A stretch of DNA of 64,000 nucleotides from an uncultured Alphaproteobacteria bacterium (GCA_934232895.1 CAKQGH010000002.1:48283-112282); one strand, 5' to 3'. Positions 42,461 through 50,530 are shown, counted from the first letter of the stretch. The notes: generated from the sequence alone by a model not told the origin. A program made the numbers and translations.

Positions 42461-43219
42461 TTACGCATTCATTTTGGGATACAGCGCGTATGTGTTTTGT
42501 TCCAGAATTGGGGCGATTTGTTCCAATGTTAAACCGTGAATTTCGGCCAAAACGCGTGCCGTTTCCACAACCATAAATGGTTCACATTGTTTGCCACGAT
42601 ATGGAACTGGGGCGCAATATGGACTGTCGGTTTCGATGACCAATCGGTCGGTTGGAATTTTTGCAAATGTTTCGCGAATCTCGGCGGCATTTTTGAATGT
42701 TAAAATACCACTGGCCGAAAAATAGAAACCGCGGTCCAGCATAACGCGCGCCATACCCCATGAACTGGTAAAACAATGCATAACCCCGCGCACATTGCCG
42801 CGCAATATATCCATGGTGTCGCGTTCTGCATCACGCGTATGAATTGCCACCGGCAGATTATATTGCCGTGCAATATCCAATTGGGTTGTAAATAATTTAA
42901 TTTGCTCGTCGCGCGTATCGCCGCCGCATTCATGGTAATCCAGCCCGATTTCGCCAACACCAACCACACGCGAATTGGTCATAATATCGCGCGTTAAAAA
43001 ACGCGTGGCGTCGGTGCCGTGGTATTCGGGGTGAATGCCAATAGTTGCCCAAATGTTGTCGTGCGTGCTTGCTATTTTTATGGCGTTTTCAATATCCGCC
43101 GGTTCGGCCGTGGGGCATATTATTTTCTGTACATCTGCGTTTGTGGCGCGCGCAATAACGGTGGCCAAATCACCCGACACATAATTGTCGGTCAAATGGC
43201 AGTGGGTATCTATAAACAT
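42461..43219 (-). CDS. tatD: TatD-family metal-dependent hydrolase
   Basis: A 252-residue TIM-barrel nuclease/hydrolase. FIDTHCHLTD carries the HxH metal pair. VGEIGLDYHECGG gives the Glu, VAIHTRDAERDT the third His, VMHCFTSSW the fourth, and VIETDSPYCAPVPYRG the Asp. Full length. It overlaps holB by 10 bp and ends the dacA-holB-tatD run. Family members have DNase or D-aminoacyl-related activities. Confidence 0.95.
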   Translation of the reverse strand: MFIDTHCHLTDNYVSGDLATVIARATNADVQKIICPTAEPADIENAIKIASTHDNIWATIGIHPEYHGTDATRFLTRDIMTNSRVVGVGEIGLDYHECGGDTRDEQIKLFTTQLDIARQYNLPVAIHTRDAERDTMDILRGNVRGVMHCFTSSWGMARVMLDRGFYFSASGILTFKNAAEIRETFAKIPTDRLVIETDSPYCAPVPYRGKQCEPFMVVETARVLAEIHGLTLEQIAPILEQNTYALYPKMNA

Positions 43220-44112
43220 TTTTTGATTTCCGTAATAATTTTGAATATTGCAATTTCTGGTTCCAAATTGACATTTCGAATATCGGCAATGGCGTGCGTT
43301 GCCATGGGGTAAATATCCGCCAATCCAAATCTCGCAATTGCATCCAATAATATTTCATACAGTGCGCCGTCGGTCGCAATTTTTCGCGCAATGTTCATAA
43401 CATCAGACGAATTTGTATGTGGATTTTCCAACAATTCAATCAATTCATCATATATTGCGTCGCCACCGGTACTTTTTAACGCAGCAATGCGGCCAAAACT
43501 GCCGTTGGAAAGTTTCAGTGTTTCCGTGCTGATTTCATCATCTGGCATAAAACGCACACACAAATCGCGTAGTTGCGCAATGGTCAGTGGGCGCATTTTT
43601 TCAACGCGCGCACGCGAACGAACAGTTGGCAAAACATTTGATAATTGATGCACCACTAATAAAAACAGGGTTTTTGCCGGGGGCTCTTCCAATAACTTTA
43701 ACATGGCGTTTGATGCCGACGGCGTCAATTCGTCCACCGAATCCACCAAAATTACGCGCCATCCGCCCGACATAGACGACATTTGCATTTTATCTATCAT
43801 TGCGCGCACGGTGTGCACGGTTATTGATTTGCCGTCGGTTTTAATGTTTCCCTTGTCGTCAACATTGTGGGCCATATCAATAATGAAAAAATCACCGACA
43901 TTGCCGTAAACCATTTTTGCAATTTTGTATGCCAATGTGGCCTTGCCAATGCCGCGCGGCCCGGTCAACATCCAAACGGGGTGTATTGGGTGCGCATCGC
44001 GCGCCGCCCACGCGTCCATAAATCGTTGCATAACATCGCCATGCCCGACCAATGTGTCGTTATCCATTGGGGCGGGGAAATTATACAGTGGTGCTTTTTT
44101 CTTTGGTGCCAT
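43210..44112 (-). CDS. holB: DNA polymerase III delta' subunit
   Basis: A 300-residue AAA+ clamp-loader subunit. Residues 45-60 hold a Walker-A-like GPRGIGKATLAY, and VILVDSVDELTPSASNAMLKLLEEPPAKTLFLLV is the typical delta' sensor region (LLKTLEEPP-like), followed by LPTVRSRA. The usual four-Cys zinc knuckle is missing. The helical C-terminal domain is short. In many Alphaproteobacteria holB sits between dacA/tmk and metG/tatD. Here tmk and metG are absent from the run. Confidence 0.92.
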   Translation of the reverse strand: MAPKKKAPLYNFPAPMDNDTLVGHGDVMQRFMDAWAARDAHPIHPVWMLTGPRGIGKATLAYKIAKMVYGNVGDFFIIDMAHNVDDKGNIKTDGKSITVHTVRAMIDKMQMSSMSGGWRVILVDSVDELTPSASNAMLKLLEEPPAKTLFLLVVHQLSNVLPTVRSRARVEKMRPLTIAQLRDLCVRFMPDDEISTETLKLSNGSFGRIAALKSTGGDAIYDELIELLENPHTNSSDVMNIARKIATDGALYEILLDAIARFGLADIYPMATHAIADIRNVNLEPEIAIFKIITEIKKCL

Positions 44113-44127
44113 ATTATTTTGCCCCCA

Positions 44128-45303
44128 TCAATGTCCCGTAAATATAACCGACAAATTTTTTATTATGCGGCCCAGAAATTGCGTTTTTGAAACATCGTGC
44201 TGGGCAACCAGTGGGGCGCGCGCAATAACGCGACCATTGCGTTCGGCAATAATTTCACCAACCGTATCGCCGGCGTGAACTGGGGCGGGGTGTGGGTCGT
44301 CATATCGTGCCAAAACACGAACCCCGGCCAGATTTCCCGTGCGCGGCAAAGTAATGGCAAATGGTGCATCTATTGTGGCAATAACGTACGGGTCGCGTCC
44401 ATACCACACCGGAATTTTCGCAATCTTATCCCCGGCATGATAGAAAGTATGATTGCGGGTTGTTTCATATCCGTAATTCAACAACTTTTTCATTTCGGCG
44501 GCCAAGGCATCGTGACCCTTGCCGTGAAATCCATTTATAACGCCAATTAAACGGCGACCGCCAACGCGACTGCTGGCAACCATACCATATCCGCCTTCGT
44601 CGGTGTGACCGGTTTTCAGTCCATCGGCCCCCGGCATAATGAACAACAATTTGTTATAATTCACCGTATGGGTGCGTCCCCAATCGCGGCACCAATCGGT
44701 TTTATGTTCGCCAAATTCAAAACGTTTTGTCGCAAACATAGGATATATATCCGGATAGTCGGAAATAATGTGCGTCGCCAATGTTGCCAATTCACGGCTG
44801 GTCATTAAATTATTGGGATTGGGCAGGCCGCTGGCATTTCCAAATGTTGATTGTGGCATACCGATTTCGCGTGCCTTGGCCGTCATTTTTTTTGTAAATG
44901 CGTCCTCGGTCCCGGCCAAGTGTTCAGCCACCACAACCGACGCATCGCCCCCCGACAGCACAATCAGCCCCAAAATCAAATCACGCACAGTAATGGTTTG
45001 CCCCGCAACCAGGCAAATTTTGCTGGCGGGGTACCATTGTGGGTTTTGATAATCGGCGTTTGGTCCAACCGTTATGCGGTCATCCATACTGATGTTGCCG
45101 GCGCGAATTTCGTCGAACAGCACGGTCAGTGTCATCAGTTTTATCATCGACGATGGCGGCATCAGTGTGTCGGCATTTTTTGCGACAATTTCCGCGCCAG
45201 AATCGTAATCTATCAGAAAAGCGGAACGCGCGCGGGTTGAAAATTCGGCGTGTGCCGCGGTTGAAATCAATCCTATAATCAGTGCAAATATTTTCTTTAC
45301 CAT
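44128..45303 (-). CDS. dacA: D-alanyl-D-alanine carboxypeptidase
   Basis: A 391-residue penicillin-binding protein trimming peptidoglycan pentapeptides in the periplasm. Signal peptide KKIFALIIGLISTAAHA. The SxxK motif is S52-MI-K55 in PPSSMIKLM, and the KTG motif is DGLKTGHTDEGG near 236. The SxN motif, usually SGND, reads SGGD (S117-G-G119), so the conserved Asn is Gly. The PBP5-like C-terminal domain follows; the final residues lack a clearly amphipathic anchor. Confidence 0.93.
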   Translation of the reverse strand: MVKKIFALIIGLISTAAHAEFSTRARSAFLIDYDSGAEIVAKNADTLMPPSSMIKLMTLTVLFDEIRAGNISMDDRITVGPNADYQNPQWYPASKICLVAGQTITVRDLILGLIVLSGGDASVVVAEHLAGTEDAFTKKMTAKAREIGMPQSTFGNASGLPNPNNLMTSRELATLATHIISDYPDIYPMFATKRFEFGEHKTDWCRDWGRTHTVNYNKLLFIMPGADGLKTGHTDEGGYGMVASSRVGGRRLIGVINGFHGKGHDALAAEMKKLLNYGYETTRNHTFYHAGDKIAKIPVWYGRDPYVIATIDAPFAITLPRTGNLAGVRVLARYDDPHPAPVHAGDTVGEIIAERNGRVIARAPLVAQHDVSKTQFLGRIIKNLSVIFTGH

Positions 45304-45349
45304 GGTGCTGTTATCCTAGCAATAATAATGTCCATTGCCAACAGATTTT

Positions 45350-46585
45350 TTATGCCACGTGGCCAATAAATTTGTCGCCGTTGATGCCGCTCAGCACAAC
45401 ATTGCAAATTGTACGTGATGGAATGGCGCCCCCGACGATTTCAACATCAATGTCGTGCGGGGTGCGTGCCATATTTTTTTCTTCGGTCAATACAGACACG
45501 ACCTGGCCAATATGGCGCGCCATAAATGCGGCCCGGTTTTCATCGGCGGCGCGGGTAATGATTTTTACGCGTTCCTTGCTGACGCGGCGGTCTATTTGGC
45601 CCGGCATAGTGGCGGCGGGCGTCCCGGGGCGGGGTGAAAATGGAAACGCGTGAATCTTTATCGGGCGCGTCGCGTGCACCAATTCCATTGTTTGTTCAAA
45701 ATATTCATCGGTTTCACCCGGGAAACCACAAATTATGTCCCAACTGAATGTAATATCGTCGCCAGCGGCCGCAACAATTTTGCGCACCGTTTCGGCATTG
45801 TGACGCCGCCGCATAGATTTCAATATCGTGTCACATCCCGACTGCATTGACAGGTGCAAATGCGGCATCATACGCGGTTCGCGGTGAATTAAATCTATGA
45901 TTTTGAATATCTGGGGCGATGCCGGATCCATTGATGATATGCGCAGGCGCCGAATTCCCGGCACATCGCGCAACAAATGCGCGCATACATCGGAAATCAG
46001 CATACCATCGCGCGCGTATGATGCGGTGTCAACCCCCGTCAACACAATTTCATTAAACCCATTGCTGGTGGCGCGCCGGGCATCGGCCAAAATGTCGGCA
46101 TAGTCAAATGATACCGATGGACCACGCAGTGCGCGCGTGATGCAATATGCACATTCGTGATTGCATCCATTTTGTACTTGGATAAATTGTTTAGACAGCG
46201 CCACATCACCGTGTGCCAATGGGGCAATGCGCGGACTGTCAAAATCGCATGGCGCGCCGGCCATTGCGCCCAGGTATGAATTCAGATTCAATTTATTGCT
46301 GTTATCAACGACCAATGCATTTGGAATTTGCAGAAACAGGTCCGGATTACGTGTCGCCGCACATCCGGTCACAAAAATAGGGGCATCTGGGTTTTCGCGG
46401 GCCAGTTTACGAACGGTTTGACCGGATTGACGCTCGGCCTCGGCCGTGACGGCACAGGTGTTTACCACAATTGCCGCGGGCATAACAGTGGCCAACATAT
46501 TCTGGATTTTTTCGGATTCCAGCGCGTTCAATCGGCACCCCATAGATATGGTCTGGATGTTATTTTTATTATTTTCTGCTTGCAT
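45350..46585 (-). CDS. mtaB: tRNA t6A37 methylthiotransferase
   Basis: A 411-residue radical-SAM enzyme that adds a methylthio group to t6A37 of ANN-decoding tRNAs. The N-terminal UPF0004 domain has Cys in MGCRLNALES, VVNTCAVTAEAE and VTGCAATR, which bind the auxiliary cluster. The radical-SAM CxxxCxxC is QNGCNHECAYCI. LSMQSGCDTILKSMRRRHN and IICGFPGETDEYFEQT are typical. The C-terminal TRAM domain is reduced. A TATAAT-type box (46605-46610, minus) precedes it. It is divergent from rpoZ. Confidence 0.94.
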   Translation of the reverse strand: MQAENNKNNIQTISMGCRLNALESEKIQNMLATVMPAAIVVNTCAVTAEAERQSGQTVRKLARENPDAPIFVTGCAATRNPDLFLQIPNALVVDNSNKLNLNSYLGAMAGAPCDFDSPRIAPLAHGDVALSKQFIQVQNGCNHECAYCITRALRGPSVSFDYADILADARRATSNGFNEIVLTGVDTASYARDGMLISDVCAHLLRDVPGIRRLRISSMDPASPQIFKIIDLIHREPRMMPHLHLSMQSGCDTILKSMRRRHNAETVRKIVAAAGDDITFSWDIICGFPGETDEYFEQTMELVHATRPIKIHAFPFSPRPGTPAATMPGQIDRRVSKERVKIITRAADENRAAFMARHIGQVVSVLTEEKNMARTPHDIDVEIVGGAIPSRTICNVVLSGINGDKFIGHVA

Positions 46586-46645
46586 TTTTACCGTCCTTGG
46601 GGCATTATAGCGTGGTTAAAAACGATTTCAACAAAGGATTTAATG

Positions 46646-47023
46646 ATGGCACGCACAACTAATTCAGATACATTACCATTTGTGGAAAGCCGTTATGAAC
46701 TGGGTATGTTGGCATCCCAGCGCGTTCGTGATTTGAACGGTGGGGCGGCCCCCGTCGTGGATAAAAACGACGACAAATTGACGGTTGTGGCATTGCGTGA
46801 AATTGCCAGTGGCAAATTGGATGTGAACAATGTACGTCATGAGTTTATTCAATCGTACAAAGATGCCCCATCAATTGCCGAAGGCGAAGATTCATTGGAA
46901 GTTGGCACGACCGAGGATCCATTGCTGCGTGAAATTGACGCGGAATTGGAAAACACATTGGTCGAAGATGGTGGTGTCGATGCGGCCACGGCCGAGGATA
47001 CCGCAGAATTGTCGGCTGAATAA
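46646..47023 (+). CDS. rpoZ: RNA polymerase omega subunit
   Basis: A 125-residue omega. The core ESRYELGMLASQRVRDLNGGAAPVV with DDKLTVVALREIASGKLD is the family signature. The tail after residue 70 is acidic and low in complexity, as in many Alphaproteobacteria. Two ATGs lie at 46643 and 46646; I take the second because AAAGGA is then seven bases away. tRNA-Ser follows 17 bases downstream and may share the transcript. Confidence 0.93.
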   Translation: MARTTNSDTLPFVESRYELGMLASQRVRDLNGGAAPVVDKNDDKLTVVALREIASGKLDVNNVRHEFIQSYKDAPSIAEGEDSLEVGTTEDPLLREIDAELENTLVEDGGVDAATAEDTAELSAE

Positions 47024-47040
47024 TCCGAAGTTCAAGATTC

Positions 47041-47131
47041 GGAGACGTCGCATAGTTGGTCTAGTGCGCTACATTGGAAATGTAGTATACGGGCAACCGT
47101 ATCAAGGGTTCGAATCCCTTCGTCTCCGCCA
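47041..47131 (+). tRNA. tRNA-Ser (anticodon GGA)
   Basis: Acceptor GGAGACG pairs with CGTCTCC. The anticodon stem CTACA/TGTAG encloses TTGGAAA, giving GGA. A long variable arm (ATACGG-GCAA-CCGTAT type) is typical of tRNA-Ser. T stem AAGGG/CCCTT, CCA encoded, discriminator G. Confidence 0.96.
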
Positions 47132-47140
47132 CAAAAATCA

Positions 47141-47168
47141 AACACCCCGAATGGGGTGTTTTATTTTT
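47141..47168 (+). terminator. Terminator after tRNA-Ser
   Basis: AACACCCC and GGGGTGTT pair around GAAT, followed by TTATTTTT. Confidence 0.85.
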
Positions 47169-47182
47169 GTGCCAGAAATGCA

Positions 47183-47296
47183 TCGGGATTCGAACCCGAC
47201 AAAAGGGTTCGGAACCGTCGCAAAAAGGCGGAATAACGCCGGTCGCCGCAGGCGATTTTGCAAGGTCGGCGTCAGCCAATCCCTTCATCTCCGCCA
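47183..47296. pseudogene. tRNA debris: split tRNA-Ser 3' end and an antisense T-arm
   Basis: AAGGGTTCG (47203-47211) and AATCCCTTCATCTCCGCCA (47278-47296) together repeat the T-arm and 3' end of the neighbouring tRNA-Ser with one change, but are split in the T loop by 66 bp (47212-47277). The insert folds as GCAAAA/TTTTGC closing two hairpins (GGCG/CGCC and TCGCC/GGCGA). Just upstream, 47183-47199 read on the minus strand is a perfect T-arm (TCGGG-TTCGAAT-CCCGA) with no complete tRNA around it. This looks like wreckage at a tRNA integration site. Confidence 0.7.
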
Positions 47297-47304
47297 GTAT
47301 AATT

Positions 47305-47331
47305 CCCCCTCCGACGGAGGGGTGTTTTTTT
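47305..47331 (+). terminator. Terminator after the tRNA debris
   Basis: CCCCTCC and GGAGGGG pair around GAC, then TGTTTTTTT. Confidence 0.8.
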
Positions 47332-47371
47332 CTGTGCACAAAAACGGGGGGCGTATGATTGAATTTGAAAA

Positions 47372-47461
47372 TTGCATTTTTTCGCATTTTGTGGTATAAT
47401 AAAGATATAAATCGGACGGCATTGTGCCGTCATTTTTATTTTCCCACATCCGCGGGATTTT
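47372..47461 (+). promoter_or_regulatory. Promoter plus immediate terminator leader, copy 1
   Basis: TTGCAT, 17 bases and TATAAT (47395-47400), with an extended TGG. About 15 bases after it, GACGGCA/TGCCGTC (47415-47431) forms a 7-bp hairpin followed by ATTTTTATTTT, and a weaker second hairpin ends GCGGGATTTT. Bases 47384-47461 are repeated almost exactly at 47971-48048. The repeat here runs straight into a toxin fragment lacking a start codon. Confidence 0.65.
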
Positions 47462-47589
47462 ATGTTCATGGCGGTTGGGAGCCTGGTTCTAATGGTTGTA
47501 TTGACCTGACATCACAAATGGATGACTTTACAAAATGGTTTGAAAATAATGGACACGATTTGATTATTAATGTAAAATATCAAAGATGA
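47458..47589 (+). pseudogene. C-terminal fragment of an L,D-transpeptidase-like (DUF2778/Tlde1-type) protein
   Basis: The open frame encodes FYVHGGWEPGSNGCIDL, matching the HGG-PGSxGCIDL active-site block of DUF2778 proteins, whose Tlde1 members are toxins that attack peptidoglycan. It ends GHDLIINVKYQR. No start codon or ribosome site precedes it in frame; the repeated promoter leader is fused directly upstream, so the N-terminus is lost. The next gene overlaps its stop (ATGA). The last ~14 codons recur, mutated, at 47881. Confidence 0.65.
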
Positions 47590-47882
47590 GCTTAACAGGC
47601 AGTTTTTTATCTATGACATTCGTGTTATTCTTTTTGAATGATCTGAATGGTCTTTTAAATAATAGCAAGTGGGATGGGTTGTTGTGTTTTATATGCGAAC
47701 ACAAATGCCTTATACTTATTGATAAAATAGCATTAGTATTATTTGGTACTATGTTTGTATTATTTTCTATTCGTGCAATAAAAATATATAAATGGAAGTT
47801 TTTAGCTGTTCCTTTTTTGGCGTGCCTTACATGGTTATTGCTGATGATGTTACATTTACTAACTTTTTATATAATATTTTAA
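47586..47882 (+). CDS. Small membrane protein, candidate partner of the toxin fragment
   Basis: A 98-residue, very AT-rich gene. Hydrophobic helices lie near residues 6-18, 45-64 and 70-97 (FLAVPFLACLTWLLLMMLHL). Its start overlaps the stop of the transpeptidase-like fragment by 4 bp, the usual link between an effector and its immunity protein. A degraded repeat of the fragment's C-terminus begins right at its stop. An immunity role is inferred from context only; no family is recognised. Confidence 0.55.
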   Translation: MSLTGSFLSMTFVLFFLNDLNGLLNNSKWDGLLCFICEHKCLILIDKIALVLFGTMFVLFSIRAIKIYKWKFLAVPFLACLTWLLLMMLHLLTFYIIF

Positions 47883-47922
47883 ACAGTGGACGTGATTTGA
47901 TTATCAATTTTAAAACAAAAAT
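47881..47922 (+). pseudogene. Degraded repeat of the toxin C-terminus
   Basis: The sequence encodes NSGRDLIINFKTK in one frame, matching NNGHDLIINVKYQ at the end of the fragment upstream. It has no start and lies between the partner gene and the second promoter repeat. Orphan toxin ends like this are common in polymorphic toxin loci. Confidence 0.5.
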
Positions 47923-47970
47923 GCATCTGTTGTTACATAGCTTGATAATTTTATGTCGTGGCTTTTTTAT

Positions 47971-48048
47971 GCATTTTGTGGTATAATAAAGATATGGATC
48001 GGGCGGCATTATACCGTCATTTTTATTTTCCCGCATCCGCGGGATTTT
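47971..48048 (+). promoter_or_regulatory. Promoter plus tandem terminators leader, copy 2
   Basis: A repeat of 47384-47461. TATAAT (47982-47987) has the extended TGG but a poor -35. A hairpin at 48002-48018 (with one mismatch relative to copy 1) is followed by TTTTTATTTT. A second hairpin CCCGC-ATCC-GCGGG is followed by ATTTTTTT. Both lie before the lysozyme ribosome site AGGGGG, so full transcription would need read-through. Confidence 0.6.
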
Positions 48049-48067
48049 TTTATTTACAGGGGGAAAA

Positions 48068-48571
48068 ATGCAAATCAGTAATTACGGATTAGATAAATTG
48101 AAACAGATGGAGGGCGCGGTTAAAATTGCCGGGCGGCATGTGATTTATGACGATGCGACTGGCAAACCAGTTGCCCAAAACGAACCATTGCCGCGCGGTG
48201 CAACCATTGGTTATGGGCACCTGATAAAAAATGGCGAGAATTTCACGGGCGGTTTGACCGAGCGTGCGGCAAATGAACTGCTACGCCAAGACATCAAAAT
48301 TGCAGAGTGCGCCGTTCAAAAAAACATCACGGCAAGCGTGGCACAAAATCAATACGATGCCTTGGTGATATTTGCATACAATATCGGTGCAAAAAACTTT
48401 GCCAATTCGACGGTGGTTAAATATATAAACGATTCAAATTTTCACGATTCCAGATACCCAACATTGGAATCTGCATGGAAGGCGTGGAATCGTTATAATG
48501 GTGCGGTGTCAAACGGTCTAATCAGCCGTCGACAACACGAATGGGACATGTACACCAAGGCTATATATTAG
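48068..48571 (+). CDS. GH24 phage-type lysozyme
   Basis: A 167-residue muramidase cutting peptidoglycan. LDKLKQMEGAVKI supplies the catalytic Glu15, IYDDATGKPV the Asp, and GATIGYGHLI the Thr of the E-D-T triad. FAYNIGAKNFANSTVVKYIN and LISRRQHEWDMY are family blocks. There is no signal peptide or holin gene, so it is either released by lysis, secreted by another route, or an injected effector. It follows the repeated promoter-terminator leader and is followed by a secreted protein with its own extended -10 box. Confidence 0.88.
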   Translation: MQISNYGLDKLKQMEGAVKIAGRHVIYDDATGKPVAQNEPLPRGATIGYGHLIKNGENFTGGLTERAANELLRQDIKIAECAVQKNITASVAQNQYDALVIFAYNIGAKNFANSTVVKYINDSNFHDSRYPTLESAWKAWNRYNGAVSNGLISRRQHEWDMYTKAIY

Positions 48572-48609
48572 TTTGATTTGCGTAATGATATAATTTACAA
48601 TGGTACCGT

Positions 48610-48999
48610 ATGAAAAAAGTGGTTGTTTTCTTTACGGTTTTACTTGGTTGCATTCCCGCACAAGGTCAATCATGCGATTTGTGTGGGAAATGGCATTTTG
48701 AACGATTTGAATATTCTGGACGCATAACTACTGATTGTGCGGATACGGCGCAACGCTTCTATGACGATACATATTTTATAATTGGCCAGCATCATTTTTT
48801 CAAAACATATATGGCAGACAATACACCAAATGAATTTGATGATGTTGATATTGTTGGCGCAGGCTATGATTCAAATGAAAGTACCGACATAATTCTTGTG
48901 AAATCAAATAATGATATTACAGAGAAACTCTATAAGACAAAGCCAGATACGATATATCTAGACTCAGATGGTTGTAAATTTTATTTCAAAAGGTACTAA
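48610..48999 (+). CDS. Small secreted protein, candidate lysozyme partner
   Basis: A 129-residue protein with signal peptide KKVVVFFTVLLGCIPAQGQ and a compact beta-rich domain with CDLCGKWHFERFEYSG and a late Cys (SDGCKFYF). A TATAAT box with TGA extension lies at 48589-48594. Its position just after a lysozyme and its periplasmic location would fit an inhibitor protecting the producer. I recognise none of the known inhibitor families (MliC, PliI, Ivy) in it, so this is only context. Strongly AT-rich. Confidence 0.6.
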   Translation: MKKVVVFFTVLLGCIPAQGQSCDLCGKWHFERFEYSGRITTDCADTAQRFYDDTYFIIGQHHFFKTYMADNTPNEFDDVDIVGAGYDSNESTDIILVKSNNDITEKLYKTKPDTIYLDSDGCKFYFKRY

Positions 49000-49140
49000 A
49001 TACAATCGGGTGGATGTCTGACTGTTTTGTCCAAAGGCATTCAACTGTTGCATCCACACCGCAAAAGACATTGTACGAATACCCTTCAAACATTGTCGCA
49101 ACGCGACAAAATGGCACCCGACGTAATAAATATTTTTTTA

Positions 49141-49743
49141 TTACTTTAATTCTGCAATTGCATCGGCAATTCTGTACGACAATTTTGCAACCAGGCGACT
49201 TTGCGCGGCAACAATTTCATCATAATCGGGCGTGGCCGATTTCATCGGTGTTTCGGTGGTAAATGTATTTTTCTTTTGCACCAATACATCGCCATGTTCG
49301 TCCGTCACCATCCACCAGGCGGCCAAAACTATGTCGCCATTTGAAATTGTGTCAAATCGCACAAATTCAATCGATACGGTATATTTTGCGGCCCGACGCG
49401 TGCCAATGTGCGATGGACGGGCGCTGATGTTTTTCGCATACGCATTCATATTTTCAGATATAACCACGGGCAGGGCGTTATCCAATCCCTCGATCCAGCG
49501 GTCAAATTCGGCAACCGTAATTTCGGTGGAATCTGGTTGGCGCACAACCATTTGTGGGCGCGCAACCGATTGCGGCACCGTGACTGATTCAATCACAATG
49601 TTTGTCGGTTTTGCCGGTCCGCGTGTTTGTGTGACACTGGGCGCATACAGGCCATAAAAACGCGATTTAGGACTGGTGTGGCCACCAAAGCAGCCCGCCA
49701 ATGCCAACCCAACAACAGAAATAATCAAAATATTTTTGCGCAT
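49141..49743 (-). CDS. ABC-type transport auxiliary lipoprotein (PqiC/YmbA-like)
   Basis: A 200-residue lipoprotein: leader NILIISVVGLALAGC, with lipobox LAGC. The domain matches the DUF330/PqiC type: RFYGLYAP near the start, NIVIESVTVPQSVARPQMVVRQ, VAEFDRWIEGLDNALPVVISENM. It likely sits at the outer membrane as the end point of the MCE lipid path built by the MlaEFD genes upstream. Last gene of that operon, one base after mlaD. An AT-rich palindrome follows near 49120. Confidence 0.85.
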   Translation of the reverse strand: MRKNILIISVVGLALAGCFGGHTSPKSRFYGLYAPSVTQTRGPAKPTNIVIESVTVPQSVARPQMVVRQPDSTEITVAEFDRWIEGLDNALPVVISENMNAYAKNISARPSHIGTRRAAKYTVSIEFVRFDTISNGDIVLAAWWMVTDEHGDVLVQKKNTFTTETPMKSATPDYDEIVAAQSRLVAKLSYRIADAIAELK

Positions 49744-49744
49744 A

Positions 49745-50530
49745 TCAATATCCTCCTTTGCCTTTTAATAACGCCTCGGGGTGGCGTTCCAAATAATCGC
49801 TGAGTCTGGAAACGGCGCGCGCCGCCTCGCTGACATCACGAACCATTTTGTTAAAATCGGTAATGCTGGTCGCCACCGGTTCGCCCAATGCGTTCACCAC
49901 ACGGTTGATTCCGGCAACCGCCGTGCTGGTCTGGTGCAGTAAATCGGGGATTGTGCTGTTCAGGTTTTGCAGCAACGCATTTGTATTGTTTGAAATATCT
50001 TGCAGTGGGATTTTTTGCAAATTTTGTGACAGTTCGTCAAATATCGATGGCACGGTTGGAATTTCAATGTCATCAATGCCGTACTTTTTCGCCTGGAATT
50101 TGGCGGGGTAATTTGGATAGAAATCCAATTCAATCATCATTTGCCCGGTTAAAACACTTTGGCTTTGCAATTTGCCTTTCAGTCCATGCGCTATCAACGC
50201 ATCTAGCCATTTTGCATCGCCCGCCGCATCAACCGCGGCCTTGGTGGCATTGGTCACGACCTTGGGGTCAAAAGTGATGTATACTGGGATGATAATTTTA
50301 TCTTCGCTGTTTGGCATCAGTTGGATTTTTTCAACCTTGCCAACCGGCACACCGCGGAAATATACCTGGGAACCAACGGACAGGCCGCTGACCGAGCCCT
50401 CGAAAAACAATACTGGTGTCAATTCCGTGCGGGTCAATTTGCTGCCAAAGAAAAATCCCAGTGATAAAATCACCAGCAAAAATCCAAAAATCATAAATCC
50501 GCCGACCAAGCGTTTATTTGGTTTTAACAT
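49745..50530 (-). CDS. mlaD: MlaD-like MCE-domain protein
   Basis: A 261-residue substrate-binding subunit of the Mla-type phospholipid transporter. N-terminal helix (GGFMIFGFLLVILSLGFFFGS) anchors it in the inner membrane. The MCE domain follows (LTPVLFFEGSVSGLSVGSQVYFRGVPVGKVEKIQL), and a helical tail for hexamer pore formation. It overlaps mlaF by 7 bp. Confidence 0.94.
   Translation of the reverse strand: MLKPNKRLVGGFMIFGFLLVILSLGFFFGSKLTRTELTPVLFFEGSVSGLSVGSQVYFRGVPVGKVEKIQLMPNSEDKIIIPVYITFDPKVVTNATKAAVDAAGDAKWLDALIAHGLKGKLQSQSVLTGQMMIELDFYPNYPAKFQAKKYGIDDIEIPTVPSIFDELSQNLQKIPLQDISNNTNALLQNLNSTIPDLLHQTSTAVAGINRVVNALGEPVATSITDFNKMVRDVSEAARAVSRLSDYLERHPEALLKGKGGY

Noticed and set aside
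47212..47277. Group I intron in a tRNA
   Set aside because: The insert is only 66 bp, lies in the T loop rather than the anticodon loop, and the rest of the tRNA is missing.
47061..47387. Minus-strand open frame of 108 codons near tRNA-Ser
   Set aside because: It runs antisense through tRNA-Ser, terminators and tRNA debris, so coding is implausible.
48068..48571. Complete prophage around the GH24 lysozyme
   Set aside because: No holin, capsid, tail or packaging genes are found; only isolated lysozyme and, 40 kb away, an Mtd_N protein.
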